Source: an uncultured bacterium (GTDB lineage Bacteria > Bacteroidota > Bacteroidia > Bacteroidales > CAIXTV01). From it: 64,000 bases of DNA. Below the pieces are notes generated by a model. The model did no database searches, had not been told where the DNA came from, and saw nothing but the letters and a program-made list of their open reading frames with translations. The DNA is taken from contig CAIXTV010000124.1 of the NCBI GenBank assembly GCA_903922465.1, positions 1 through 64,000 on the forward strand. Reading direction: 5' to 3'. Each line of letters starts with the position of its first letter. Position 1 is the first letter of the stretch. Position numbers and translations under genes: made by a program. This document shows positions 1 to 9,590 of the stretch, piece by piece.

Positions 1-284
1 ATCTGTTCCTGATTCGTACGTTTTTTTTCGCCATGCGTACAAATCTGTTCCTGATTCGTACGTTTTTTTTCGCCATGCGTACAAATCTGTTCGCGATGCG
101 TACGTTATTTTTCGCGGTGCGTACAAATCTGTTCGCGATGCGTATGTTTTTTTTCGCGGTGCGTACAAATCTGTTCGCGGTGCGTACGTTATTTTTCGCG
201 GTGCGTACAAATCTGTTCGCGATGCGTACGTTTTTTTTCGCGGTGCGTACAAATCTGTTTGCGGTGCGTACGTTTTTTTTCGCG
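1..284. repeat. 21-bp tandem repeat, locus 1 (cut by the window edge)
   Basis: A GTAC core recurs at positions 16, 37, 58 and so on to 268, thirteen times at exactly 21-bp spacing; the copy at 142 reads GTAT. Half-units alternate: one has AAATCTG before the core TTCGCGRTGCGTAC, the next has a T-tract, giving a 42-bp super-period. The first units are variants (CTGATTCGTAC). The array may begin before position 1. Many units contain the short palindromes TCGCGA or CGTACG. All three plus-strand frames are largely open because the period is a multiple of three, so the ORF at 33-311 (VRTNLFA-type heptads) is not by itself evidence of a gene. Confidence 0.95.
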
Positions 285-431
285 AATTTCATATTTTCAG
301 CGTATGTATAGGGTATGCGTAATAAAATATATCAATTAAGAAAAAAGAAATTTGATGGCGTAAAAAAGAAAGATTTGCTAATTTTGCAGATAGAAGTATT
401 TCCCCATCTCAAAACAAAAAACATCAAATTC

Positions 432-1517
432 ATGATAGAATACGAAAATTTGAAAGCCCTCAACCAATCATTTTTCAAAGAATACAGCACCGAATTCGAA
501 ACAACCCTCAATTCGGGTTGGTATATATTGGGCGAAAGAGTTAAAACTTTCGAGGCGGAGTTTGCCAACTACATTAACTCTAATCATGTAACAGGAGTAG
601 CATCAGGCTTAGATGCCCTCACATTGGCGCTAAAAGCATTTGATTTTGATAAGAATTCGGAAGTAATTGTACCCTCTAACACCTATATTGCTACCATTTT
701 GTCGATACTCCATGCCGGATTAAAACCCGTTCTGGTAGAGCCCGATATAAGCACCTACAACATCAATCCATCTTTAATTGAAGCCAGCATAAGTCCTCTC
801 ACCAAAGCCATAATGGTGGTGCATTTATATGGAAAGCCCTGTTTTATGGAGCCCATCCTTGATATTTGCAAACAAAATAATTTAAAATTGATAGAAGATT
901 GTGCCCAGTCGCACGGGGCAACTTTCAGAGGTAAGACCACCGGAACCTTTGGCGATTTCGGGGCATTCAGTTTCTATCCAACCAAAAACCTTGGGGCTTT
1001 AGGTGATGCGGGCGCCATTGCAACACAGTCGGAATTGCTAAACGATAAAATTAAAACCCTTCGCAATTATGGCTCGAAAATAAAATATCACAACGATGTT
1101 GTTGGATACAATTCACGCCTCGACGAAATTCAGGCCGCTTTCCTTTCGGTTAAACTAAAATACCTCGATAAAATCACCGAACACAAACGCAAATTGGCCA
1201 ACATCTATCATGAAAATTTAAAATCAGACTTCATAAAACCCTTCAGGGATGCCGATTATGCCGATGTATTTCATATCTACAACATCCGCCATCCCAAGCG
1301 AAACGACTTGCAGAAATACCTTTTATCAAACGAAATTAAAACAGAAATACACTATCCCATATCTCCAAACTTGCAATTGGCACTCAAAGATGTCATCGAA
1401 ACAAAGCCCTACCCTATTTCCGAAGAAATACACTCCACCACCCTGAGTTTGCCAATTTCATATTGCCACACCGAAGATGATATCTATAGGGTGGTTGAAG
1501 TTTTAAACTTATTTTAA
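432..1517 (+). CDS. DegT/DnrJ/EryC1/StrS family sugar aminotransferase
   Basis: A PLP-dependent aminotransferase expected to make an amino sugar nucleotide for surface glycans from a keto-sugar nucleotide and glutamate. With the start at 432 the protein is 361 residues, normal for the family. Residues 155-161 (EDCAQSH) carry the cofactor-contacting Asp, and [13 protein letters not shown] (180-192) carries the Schiff-base lysine at about residue 185. The frame is open back to 315, but those 39 codons are low-complexity and contain a TAATTTTG box at 379-386, so transcription probably starts near 393 and ATG 432 is the start. The sequence resembles the FdtB/QdtB group that makes 3-amino-3,6-dideoxyhexoses, but substrate specificity is inferred. 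A glycosyltransferase follows 142 bp downstream on the same strand. Confidence 0.9.
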   Translation: MIEYENLKALNQSFFKEYSTEFETTLNSGWYILGERVKTFEAEFANYINSNHVTGVASGLDALTLALKAFDFDKNSEVIVPSNTYIATILSILHAGLKPVLVEPDISTYNINPSLIEASISPLTKAIMVVHLYGKPCFMEPILDICKQNNLKLIEDCAQSHGATFRGKTTGTFGDFGAFSFYPTKNLGALGDAGAIATQSELLNDKIKTLRNYGSKIKYHNDVVGYNSRLDEIQAAFLSVKLKYLDKITEHKRKLANIYHENLKSDFIKPFRDADYADVFHIYNIRHPKRNDLQKYLLSNEIKTEIHYPISPNLQLALKDVIETKPYPISEEIHSTTLSLPISYCHTEDDIYRVVEVLNLF

Positions 1518-1659
1518 TACCCAAATTTCAAATCTAAAATTCAAAAATTCCAATTAAGAAAAAATATTATTATCATGAATTCATGTTTCAAATTAGCCCT
1601 TTCTGCTCTGGAATTTATAATCAGAGGGCATTAACCCAACAAAATAACAACCCACCATC

Positions 1660-2454
1660 ATGGAAACCGGAGGATACAGACAGCAAAACATAAACAGCAG
1701 GAAAGACCCTAACAAACCTGTAGTTTCTATCATCACAGTGGTATACAACAGCGAGGCTTTGCTGGAAAAAACCATCCTAAGCCTGAGCCATCAAAGCTAC
1801 ACGAATATCGAATTTATTATTATCGATGGAGGCTCTAAAGACCGCACCCTCGAAATCATTAAAAGCCACAACCAATCCATTGCGTATTGGATAAGCGAAC
1901 CCGACAAAGGCTTATATTTTGCCATGAATAAAGGCATTGAAGCCGCCACAGGCGATTATATTTGGTTCATCAATTCGGGCGACGAAATATATCAGCCCCT
2001 AACCCTCGAAACAATTATTGCATCGTCAAACAACGAAGATGTTTTGTATGGCAATGCCATGATAATAGACGAAGACAGCCACGAAATTGGTTTGCGTCGC
2101 CTCCGTCCACCACTGCAACTAAACAAAAAAAGCATGCAAATGGGAATGATAGTTTGCCATCAGGCGATAATTGTAAAAAGACCTTTAGCCCCTCTGTATG
2201 AAACTAAATATAAATTAGCCGCCGATTATAATTGGGTGGTTTCCATACTATCGAAAACCACTTCAGTGTTCAACACCCACGAAATTCTGTGCAAATATAT
2301 GGACAATGGTTTCTCGAAGAACAACATCACCAAGGCAATAAAAGAAAGATTTGGAATTATGGTCAGAAATTTCGGTTTCCTGACCACAATTTTCAATCAT
2401 ATTGTTATCAGTATAAAATTCTTTCGCTTCCTATTTCTTAACCGAAGGTTTTAG
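1660..2454 (+). CDS. Family 2 glycosyltransferase
   Basis: A GT-A fold glycosyltransferase of 264 residues, probably adding a sugar to a lipid-linked surface polysaccharide at the cytoplasmic membrane. The GT2 start VSIITVVYN is at about residues 22-30, the nucleotide-sugar segment IIDGGSKDRT at about 54-63, the EPDKGLYFAMNKGI motif of WcaA-like enzymes at about 80-93, and NSGDE (about 105-109) stands where the metal-binding DxD usually lies. About 18 residues precede the first strand, so a later start is possible but no better ATG is seen. The 3' end overlaps the convergent YfhO gene by 24 bp. It probably works with the upstream aminotransferase. Donor and acceptor cannot be read from sequence. 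Confidence 0.87.
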   Translation: METGGYRQQNINSRKDPNKPVVSIITVVYNSEALLEKTILSLSHQSYTNIEFIIIDGGSKDRTLEIIKSHNQSIAYWISEPDKGLYFAMNKGIEAATGDYIWFINSGDEIYQPLTLETIIASSNNEDVLYGNAMIIDEDSHEIGLRRLRPPLQLNKKSMQMGMIVCHQAIIVKRPLAPLYETKYKLAADYNWVVSILSKTTSVFNTHEILCKYMDNGFSKNNITKAIKERFGIMVRNFGFLTTIFNHIVISIKFFRFLFLNRRF

Positions 2455-4878
2455 ATACCTGAAAATAGAAAACCCAATAGCACCAAGGCTAATCAAAACC
2501 ATCAAAATCGAACTCATCAACGAAATTTTATCGCCAGTATAGAAAGATGTAGGCTCGAATTTATATTCAATAGTGTGAGTTCCGGCAGGAAGCACCATTC
2601 CTCTCAACACATAATTCACTCTGAAGTGTGGAGTAAGCTTTCCATCAACATAAGCATTCCACCCATTCTTATAATATATTTCAGAAAACACAGCCAACTG
2701 CTGACGATCGGCCTTTGACGAATAAACCAAATCATTAGGTTTGTAAGAAGTAAGCTGAATTGTTGATGTAGTGTCTTTTCCAGGAACAATTCCTTTAACT
2801 TCATCGGCAAAACGTTTATCAATAATAGCAGTTTTGGCGGGTTCGAAATTACTTAAAGCCGTCATTTCCGAATCAGCATTAGCCACCAATTTATATTCAT
2901 CAACAAACCATGCATTGCCAAGAGCAGCAACATTCCTTTGAACCATTTGCTCACCTTTTTCGCCCGGAACTATAAAATAGCGTGTGTTGAGCATATTAAA
3001 AACCTTCACATTATTTTTCGAAATCTGATTTTCGATTAACTCCTGATATCTGCGGAGTTTCGCTCCATGATAACCGCCTAAAGATTTATGATAATAAGAA
3101 GTCGAAGCATCATTAAAAGTGTTCACCGCGATGTTTAAAACACGATAGTCAGGGTCTTTATCCATTAAAATCATCTCGTCGGCCTGCGAAGGCTGAATTT
3201 CAGATGCCATTTTTCTTTTCGGAACAAAATCATCGTTGTTTAAATATCTTTTATCAACTGCCCACACATCAAAAGTGATCAATAAACCAAGGCCAATTAA
3301 AACATAAACATTTTTAAGCTTCTGAGCCATGAAAGCCCATATTAAACCTGCCGACAAAAGAATTAAAACAAGCGAACGCAAAGCATCCATTCTAAATATA
3401 GATTGTCTGTCGAGTACAATTGCAGACAAGAACCAATCAGGAAAACCTTGTTTCAGCATCGAAGGGTCCGAAGTCGCGGTGAAATCAAAAAACATAGTTG
3501 GCACCATGGCAAAAATCAAACATAATCCCCCAACTATACCAGCCGAATAACTTAATGCACGAAGCATTTCTTTCTTTTCAACTGAAGTAAAGAGTATTCT
3601 GTTTAATGCCAGCAAAGCCAAGGTTGGAATTGCAACACTTGCAATAACTAAAGCCATCGCCACGGTCCTGAATTTATTGTAAAAAGGAACATTGTAAAAC
3701 ATAAAATCATTGAAAGCATCGAAATTTTTCCCCCAAGCTAACAACAACGATAATATTGCAGCAGCCAATAGCCACCACTTTTCGGGTCCTTTAATCAAAA
3801 ATAAACCCATCACAAATAAGAAAATAATAATCGCCCCTGCATACACCGGACCAGAAGTAAAAGGTTGTTCGCCCCAATAAGTTTGAACCCCTTTCAACAT
3901 ATCTTTCACATTCGAAATACCATTTTTCTTTAATACCTGAGCGGTTTCAGAACCTTCAGATAATTCCTGATGAGAACTTCCTCCATTAAAATTCGGGATG
4001 AGTAAAGTAAATGATTCAGCTTTCCCATAACTCCACGCAAAAGCATAATCTTTATCCAATCCAGTCGATTGTTGTTGATTTCCCTTAGGCGTTAATTCCG
4101 ATTGGCCCCTAGTAGTTTCTTTACCATATTCAAATGTAGTCCATAATTCTCTAATGTTAGGTAAAACGGCAAGAATAACAGCAAAAAATAACACTAAGGA
4201 TGCTATGGCAAAATGTTTAATTTGTTTTTCTATTATAGCATAAATGAATTTCACTATCATCATTATCAAAATCATAAACATCAAATAATAAGTAATCTGA
4301 ACATGATTAAAATAGATCTCAATCCCAAGCATAAATGCTGTTAGGAGACCACCTAATAGATATTTTTTCTTAAAAGTCAAAAGTATACCGGCCAAAACGG
4401 GCGCCATAAAAGCTATAGCATATGCCTTATTAACATGGCCCGCTTCAATTATAATAAGATTGTAAGACCCGAAAGCAAAAGCTATCGCACCAATAAGGCA
4501 AATCCAAGGATTTATTCCAAGCACCAGAAGCAAAATATAAAACCCGATTAAATACAAGAAAACAGTATCAGCCGTATATAGCGGTAAATTTAAACGAAGA
4601 ACCGGCTCAGTGTATGCATATACGTTTTTAGAGGGAGGTGTGGCTCCTATCTGGTAAGTGGGCATTCCACCAAACATCGAATTCGTCCACAAAGTATATT
4701 CACCTGTTTTCTCGTGAAATGTTTGTGCTTCTTTTTGCATTCCTCCTGCATTCACAACATCCGATTGGCGAAGGGACTTCCCTTCCATAACAGGATAGAA
4801 ATACAACAGACTAATAGCAATAAAAATAATTATTGCTGCAACATGTGGAAGCATCTTTTTGAAATCAATTCTTTTCAT
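2431..4878 (-). CDS. YfhO family multi-spanning membrane protein
   Basis: An 815-residue integral membrane protein matching the YfhO family, distant relatives of GT-C glycosyltransferases thought to transfer sugars from lipid carriers outside the membrane. A first membrane segment lies at about residues 12-30. It is followed by an extracytoplasmic loop with LRQSDVVNAGG and NSMFGGMPTYQIG, where an acidic catalytic residue would be expected, then about ten further hydrophobic segments. The last 250 residues are mostly soluble and end with a final membrane helix and a basic tail. In Gram-positive bacteria YfhO proteins glycosylate teichoic acids; the Bacteroidota role is unknown to me, and a glycan role here is inference. 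It overlaps the 3' end of the GT2 gene and lies 323 bp downstream of rpmH. Confidence 0.85.
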   Translation of the reverse strand: MKRIDFKKMLPHVAAIIIFIAISLLYFYPVMEGKSLRQSDVVNAGGMQKEAQTFHEKTGEYTLWTNSMFGGMPTYQIGATPPSKNVYAYTEPVLRLNLPLYTADTVFLYLIGFYILLLVLGINPWICLIGAIAFAFGSYNLIIIEAGHVNKAYAIAFMAPVLAGILLTFKKKYLLGGLLTAFMLGIEIYFNHVQITYYLMFMILIMMIVKFIYAIIEKQIKHFAIASLVLFFAVILAVLPNIRELWTTFEYGKETTRGQSELTPKGNQQQSTGLDKDYAFAWSYGKAESFTLLIPNFNGGSSHQELSEGSETAQVLKKNGISNVKDMLKGVQTYWGEQPFTSGPVYAGAIIIFLFVMGLFLIKGPEKWWLLAAAILSLLLAWGKNFDAFNDFMFYNVPFYNKFRTVAMALVIASVAIPTLALLALNRILFTSVEKKEMLRALSYSAGIVGGLCLIFAMVPTMFFDFTATSDPSMLKQGFPDWFLSAIVLDRQSIFRMDALRSLVLILLSAGLIWAFMAQKLKNVYVLIGLGLLITFDVWAVDKRYLNNDDFVPKRKMASEIQPSQADEMILMDKDPDYRVLNIAVNTFNDASTSYYHKSLGGYHGAKLRRYQELIENQISKNNVKVFNMLNTRYFIVPGEKGEQMVQRNVAALGNAWFVDEYKLVANADSEMTALSNFEPAKTAIIDKRFADEVKGIVPGKDTTSTIQLTSYKPNDLVYSSKADRQQLAVFSEIYYKNGWNAYVDGKLTPHFRVNYVLRGMVLPAGTHTIEYKFEPTSFYTGDKISLMSSILMVLISLGAIGFSIFRYLKPSVKK

Positions 4879-5201
4879 AATAAATTGGGATTGTAAAGGT
4901 TTATTTTATGATACCTATAAAATATAAGGATATCATTGAAATTATAATAATCGTTTTTTGTTTGAATTTATTTGAATAATAATATCCGTTAGAAGAACGG
5001 CAAAAATAAAAGAATATTATATAGGAAAGCTGATTCTTTGAGGAAATAATATGAAATGGGAATTTAAAGATGCAATAAGAAACAATACCCCATATCAAAA
5101 CATTCATATTTTTAGCTTTGGAGCAAAAATACAAATTTAATTAAAATAAAAAAGAAGAAGATAATAATATCTTCTTCTTTTCTGTTATTTGGTTTGAATA
5201 T
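4879..5201. other. Intergenic region between the YfhO gene and rpmH
   Basis: 323 bp, strongly AT-rich. It holds the rpmH terminator at its right end. The 77-codon minus-strand frame at 4901-5134 has a composition typical of AT-rich spacer and no recognisable domain, so I do not call it a gene. Nothing else is seen. Confidence 0.6.
5147..5182 (-). terminator. Intrinsic terminator downstream of rpmH
   Basis: A perfect inverted repeat, AAGAAGAAGATA and TATCTTCTTCTT, with a short AT loop. On the minus strand it is followed by a T-rich run (TTTTTTATTTT). It lies 20 bp beyond the rpmH stop codon. Confidence 0.8.
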
Positions 5202-5360
5202 TTACTTTTTACCAGCCTGTTCGTCAGAAACAGTAAGCTTATGTCTGCCTTTTGCTCTACGAGCAGCAATTACTTTTCTGCCATTGGCAGTAGACATTCT
5301 TTTAGTAAAACCGTGTTTATTAGTCCTTTTTCGACGTGATGGTTGGAAAGTTCTTTTCAT
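5202..5360 (-). CDS. rpmH: 50S ribosomal protein L34
   Basis: Encodes 52 residues starting [18 protein letters not shown] and continuing into the [19 protein letters not shown] signature of L34, a very basic protein of the large ribosomal subunit. Length and sequence fit the bacterial family; the C-terminus has a short extension ([10 protein letters not shown]). A minus-strand TATTTTTG box at 5381-5388 is suitably placed for a promoter -7 element, about 20 bp before the ATG. A terminator follows directly, so it looks monocistronic. Neither dnaA nor rnpA is next to it, unlike the arrangement in many other phyla. Confidence 0.97.
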   Translation of the reverse strand: MKRTFQPSRRKRTNKHGFTKRMSTANGRKVIAARRAKGRHKLTVSDEQAGKK

Positions 5361-5488
5361 TTTATCTCTATTTTGAGGTGCAAAAATATAAAATTATTGT
5401 ATTGAAATTGCATTTTTGTAAAATAATCCGTATTTCTTTTTATATTCCACACAGAAACAACATATTACAATTAAAAATAAAACATCTT

Positions 5489-6949
5489 TTATTTTACTGG
5501 AGCATTTTTAAGAGTTTGAACTAAGAAATCCCAGAACTTTTCAACGCTTGCAACATTCACTTTTTCATCAGGTGAGTGAGGAAAACGAATAGTTGGACCA
5601 AATGAAATCATATCCCAATTTGGATAAACCCCACCCAATAAACCACATTCCAATCCTGCGTGAATAGCGGCAATTTTAGGTTTTGTTCCAAATTGTTTTT
5701 CATAAGCAGCTAGCATTTCCTTTAGAATTGCAGAATCCATATTGGGTTTCCACCCTGGATATTGTCCATCCAAAACAATTTCTGCTCCTGCCAATGTATA
5801 AACAGCCACAAACATGTTTTCTAGGTCTTCCTTTGCTGAATCAACTGAACTGCGCAATAAACACTGAACCGTAATAGTTTTGTTCTGTGATTTAACAATA
5901 GCTAAATTCGTAGAAGTCTCAACCAAACCGATCATATCTTGACTATCACGCATAACACCGTTTGGAGTTGCATATATAGCATTCAATAAATCGCAGCCTG
6001 TTTTTTTGTCAATTAAAAATGCTGGAGCATCACAGCTTACTAATTCAACTGTTAAATCAGTTTCCACCCCTTTATATTCTTTGATAACAATCGCTGTAAA
6101 TTCAGAAACAAATTTCTTAAAAGCATCAGCATTTGATTTTGGAAGCGTAATAACTGCTGTCGATTCACGTGGAATTGCATTGCGAAGACTTCCTCCGTCA
6201 ATACTAGAAAGTCTTAAATCAAAATTCTTACATGAATACCATAAAATACGATTAAGGATTTTATTAGAATTTCCTCTTTCTAAAGCAATATCAACTCCAG
6301 AATGTCCACCTTTCAAACCTTTAACAGTTAATTGAAAAGCAACAGAGTCAGCAGGTACACTTTCTTCAGTATAAGTAAATTTAACATTAGCATTGGTTCC
6401 ACCGGCACATCCTACATATAACTCGCCTTCATCTTCTGAATCGAGATTCATCAAGATATCTCCTTTTAACACACCTGATTTTAAACCGAAAGCTCCTGTC
6501 ATGCCAGTTTCTTCGTCAATTGTAAACAAAGCTTCTATTAGACCATGAGTTAGGTCTTTCGATTCAAGAACTGCCATAGCAGCAGCAACACCAATTCCAT
6601 TGTCGGCACCTAAGGTGGTACCTTTTGCTTTCACCCATTCTCCATCAATCCAAGGGAGGATAGGATCGGTATCAAAATTGTGAGGAGTATCGTTGTTTTT
6701 TTGAGGAACCATGTCAAGATGGCCTTGTAATACAATTCCCTTACGGTTTTCCATACCAGGAGTTGCAGGTTTACGAATGATGACATTTCCGACTTCGTCG
6801 ATAATGGTTTCCAAATTTCGTTCTTTAGCCCAAGCTACAACGAATTCGGTTATTTTTTGTTCTTTTTTCGAGGGATGAGGAATTCCACAAATACTCTCGA
6901 AGTTGTTCCATAATGCGGTTGGTTTTAATCCGCCTAATATATTTCCCAT
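5489..6949 (-). CDS. pepD: Aminoacyl-histidine dipeptidase (M20C, PepD)
   Basis: A cytosolic zinc metallodipeptidase of 486 residues, the usual length for PepD, cleaving Xaa-His and other dipeptides. The M20 metal ligands are visible: His77 and Asp79 in GHLDM, bridging Asp116 in GADNGIG, catalytic Glu146 with ligand Glu147 in DEETGMTG, Asp170 in LDSEDEGE, and a late His at about 458 in RFPHSPDE. A substrate-binding His lies in HAGLECG at about 430. The start (MGNILGGLKPTALW) is the only sensible one. It lies 7 bp after the PqqD-like gene and downstream of an OPT peptide transporter on the same strand, which fits an uptake-then-hydrolysis operon. Confidence 0.95.
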   Translation of the reverse strand: MGNILGGLKPTALWNNFESICGIPHPSKKEQKITEFVVAWAKERNLETIIDEVGNVIIRKPATPGMENRKGIVLQGHLDMVPQKNNDTPHNFDTDPILPWIDGEWVKAKGTTLGADNGIGVAAAMAVLESKDLTHGLIEALFTIDEETGMTGAFGLKSGVLKGDILMNLDSEDEGELYVGCAGGTNANVKFTYTEESVPADSVAFQLTVKGLKGGHSGVDIALERGNSNKILNRILWYSCKNFDLRLSSIDGGSLRNAIPRESTAVITLPKSNADAFKKFVSEFTAIVIKEYKGVETDLTVELVSCDAPAFLIDKKTGCDLLNAIYATPNGVMRDSQDMIGLVETSTNLAIVKSQNKTITVQCLLRSSVDSAKEDLENMFVAVYTLAGAEIVLDGQYPGWKPNMDSAILKEMLAAYEKQFGTKPKIAAIHAGLECGLLGGVYPNWDMISFGPTIRFPHSPDEKVNVASVEKFWDFLVQTLKNAPVK

Positions 6950-6956
6950 AATGATA

Positions 6957-7340
6957 TTATTTTTGTTTGTTTGAAAATTCTTTGAATGAAATGAGTTTGT
7001 TATTGTACAACAGAAAGATGAATTTACTCACTCTTTCCTCCACAGGCTGAATGCTTTCACCAAATTGTTGTATTAAGTCAATGCAAATAGTGTTAATATT
7101 CCGATTGCCATCAATTAATGTCCAAGCAGCAGAACCAAAGGAGTCGAGCTTTATTTTAATGTGTTTCGATTTGTTTCGAGGAAGGAGAAAAAACTGAAGA
7201 TTGGGATTCTTGAACTTTTGAATTAACACGTTTACCGTATTGTCTTCTAAAGTTTCATATTCGTACAGCCTGTAGGGCATCAGCTCTAAAGTGTTTGTAC
7301 TTCTAAGAATCTTCCTTCTTTGAAAAAAATTTACTCCCAT
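6957..7340 (-). CDS. PqqD-like small protein
   Basis: 127 residues. The C-terminal two thirds match the PqqD winged-helix fold: IKLDSFGSAAWTLIDG, then a helical segment with NTICIDLIQQFGE, then a last helix and NNKLISF. In PQQ and many RiPP pathways this fold binds a precursor peptide's leader. The N-terminal 60 residues are basic and aromatic-rich and I do not recognise them. No radical-SAM enzyme or precursor peptide is nearby; the neighbours are the OPT transporter (65 bp upstream) and pepD (7 bp downstream). A peptide-binding helper role is inference from the fold. Co-transcription is strongly suggested by the spacing. Confidence 0.75.
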   Translation of the reverse strand: MGVNFFQRRKILRSTNTLELMPYRLYEYETLEDNTVNVLIQKFKNPNLQFFLLPRNKSKHIKIKLDSFGSAAWTLIDGNRNINTICIDLIQQFGESIQPVEERVSKFIFLLYNNKLISFKEFSNKQK

Positions 7341-7405
7341 AATGATGTTGAAAGAGGTTGCTTGAAAAGAACCTTTTCAAACAACCTCATTAAAATTAAT
7401 TTTAT

Positions 7406-9472
7406 TTAGAAATTAGCTACAGGTGGAGCTGGTTCGTCAGGTCTTCCTGCATTTTTAATTGGCACATAAATGAGTACTAATGCAATAATAGTTAAAACAG
7501 CAATGCTGATTAAGAATGAAGGATCTTCAAAAATTACAGGAGTAGGAATATTCAAGAAATAGAATAACGCAAAAACCAAGCCCATAAGTGCCTCTCCTGC
7601 AATAAACCCAGATGCGAGCAGAACGCCAGTATTTTCAACTCTTGCGCATTGCCCTTCGTTATGTTTTTTCCTTTTATTGAACATTTCAACAGCACCTTTA
7701 ACTAAGCCGCCTAAGAAAATAGCGAAGGTTGTTTCAAGAGGTAAATACATACCAACACTCACCAGCATAGGGCTCTTTACCTGCATCAGAATAAATGCTA
7801 AACCCATTAACATACCAACGATAATCAAAGGCCAAGCCATTTGTCCGCCTACAATTCCTTTTGAAAGCATCGCCATTAAACTAGCCTGAGGAGCGGAGAG
7901 GTTTTTACTCCCGAATCCACCTTCATAACCCTCTTTAACTCCTTGAGCAATGTCGCCTTGATTAAGAATAATAAGGACTCCAAACATCACGCAACCAGCT
8001 AAAACAACACCAATGATGTCACCTATCTGCATTTTCCAAGGAGTCCCACCTAATAGATGCCCTGCTTTTAAATCCTGAAGCATTTCACCCGCAACAGCAG
8101 CGGAAACACAAACAATTGCAGCTACTCCAAGAACTGAAGCAACGCCTTCTTCTCCAGTAACTCCAAGTGCTACTAAAATTAATGCTGTTACAACTAAAGC
8201 AGTCAAAGTGAGTCCGCTAATTGGGTTGTTGCTTGAGCCCATGATTCCAACCAAATAACCAGAAACGGCTCCGAAGAAAAAGGCAAGAATGATGAGTATA
8301 GTTGCTGCAGCAAAAGCTACAATAAAACTAGTATTAAAAATAAAGAAAGTTATTAGGAAAGTTGATATTGCAACACCAATAATACCAGCAACAATCCACA
8401 TAAAGCTAATGTCACGTTCGGTTCTGTTATAAACTGCACCTGTCCCTCCGGCTGCTTTCTTAACATCGCCCACAGCACGTGCTATACCAGCACCTAAACT
8501 TTTGCGCATTTTGAATAAAGTGAAACCTGCTCCCATTAACATACCTCCAATTGCGATAGGGCGTACGATGAAGCGCCAGATTTGTGCCATTTGATAAGCT
8601 GGGTCGCTTACTTTTGTGGTAGCAGCTTGTAGGGTGAGAGAAGCATCCTTTGTCATTAAAAATGAAGCCCATGCATTCATATCTAAATAGGGGCCTATGA
8701 AATAATAAATAATAGGTGTTAACAAACCCCAAGCGATGATACCGCCACTGAAGTTTAGAGCACCTAATTTGGGTCCGATGATATACCCAACACCCATATA
8801 TGCAGGGCTAATTCCGGGGGAACTCAACAACAAACCTCCCTGACCACTAAAAATGGTTCCAGTAATGGTTTGTTTGGTGAAAATTACCACTTTTTCCCAT
8901 GAGGCGGCAAAGAATTTAAATTCGCCCAAAGTTTTAATAAGGGCACCACCTATCATAGCTCCAAATAAGAACTTTGAACCACCTCCACCAGATCTTCCGG
9001 CTTTGTGAATTTCAGCTGCTGCAACTGATTCAGGAAAAGGTAAATCGGCATCTTCTACCATTACTCTGCGGAGCAAGGCAACAAACATAATACCTAAAAT
9101 ACCACCTGAAATGAGGATGAGTGAGGAAGTTAAGTAATGACCCGGTGTATAGAATTCGGGCCAAACACCTGCGATAAAAAATGCAGGTAAGGTGAAAATT
9201 GCACCAGCGGCAACAGATTCGCCAATGGAACCTACTGTACGGGCAATGTTTTCTTCGAGTATCGAGCCTTTAAACACTTTGAGCAAGGCCATTCCGATTA
9301 CAGCAGCTGGGTATGTTGCAGCTATGGTCATACCGGCTTTTAAACCTAGATATGCATTGGCTGCTCCTAAAACTACCGACATGATGAGCCCTATTAATAC
9401 AGCTCTAAAGGTAAATTCAGCCATGTTGGTTTCGGCTGAGACAAAGGGCACGAATTTTTTTTGTTCTGACAT
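7406..9472 (-). CDS. OPT family oligopeptide transporter
   Basis: A 688-residue inner-membrane transporter with about fourteen hydrophobic segments. It matches the bacterial OPT branch: FRAVLIGLIMSVVLGAANAYLGLKAGMT at the start, a conserved PFPESVAAAEIHKAG segment at about residues 145-160, and GYLVGIMGSSNNPISG in the middle. OPT proteins import small peptides, or metal chelates in plants, by proton symport. The downstream dipeptidase and PqqD-like genes favour peptides as substrate, by inference. A minus-strand TATGTTTG box at 9540-9547, with a poor -33 element, could start the operon. The protein begins MSEQKKFVPFVSAETN, a typical cytoplasmic N-terminus. Confidence 0.92.
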   Translation of the reverse strand: MSEQKKFVPFVSAETNMAEFTFRAVLIGLIMSVVLGAANAYLGLKAGMTIAATYPAAVIGMALLKVFKGSILEENIARTVGSIGESVAAGAIFTLPAFFIAGVWPEFYTPGHYLTSSLILISGGILGIMFVALLRRVMVEDADLPFPESVAAAEIHKAGRSGGGGSKFLFGAMIGGALIKTLGEFKFFAASWEKVVIFTKQTITGTIFSGQGGLLLSSPGISPAYMGVGYIIGPKLGALNFSGGIIAWGLLTPIIYYFIGPYLDMNAWASFLMTKDASLTLQAATTKVSDPAYQMAQIWRFIVRPIAIGGMLMGAGFTLFKMRKSLGAGIARAVGDVKKAAGGTGAVYNRTERDISFMWIVAGIIGVAISTFLITFFIFNTSFIVAFAAATILIILAFFFGAVSGYLVGIMGSSNNPISGLTLTALVVTALILVALGVTGEEGVASVLGVAAIVCVSAAVAGEMLQDLKAGHLLGGTPWKMQIGDIIGVVLAGCVMFGVLIILNQGDIAQGVKEGYEGGFGSKNLSAPQASLMAMLSKGIVGGQMAWPLIIVGMLMGLAFILMQVKSPMLVSVGMYLPLETTFAIFLGGLVKGAVEMFNKRKKHNEGQCARVENTGVLLASGFIAGEALMGLVFALFYFLNIPTPVIFEDPSFLISIAVLTIIALVLIYVPIKNAGRPDEPAPPVANF

Positions 9473-9590
9473 AAATTTGATTTTAGTTAATGATTCTTTG
9501 GATATTTTCGGCTAATTACGGTATAAAACGTGAAATCTGCAAACATATTTTTTCAACAAGCAAAAGAAAATTGATTTAATGAAAAGAAAC

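Noticed and set aside
1-284. CRISPR array suspected from regular spacing (also considered at the other five loci)
   Set aside because: Units are contiguous 21-mers with no unique spacers of about 30 bp between them, and there are no cas genes in the window.
33-311. 92-codon plus-strand ORF with VRTNLFA-type heptads
   Set aside because: It lies wholly inside the 21-bp array, where any frame stays open because 21 is a multiple of three. No promoter is visible and the window edge hides what is upstream.
4901-5134. 77-codon minus-strand ORF between the YfhO gene and rpmH
   Set aside because: Composition is that of AT-rich spacer (Ile, Phe, Tyr, Ser); no recognisable domain, and rpmH has its terminator just upstream of it.
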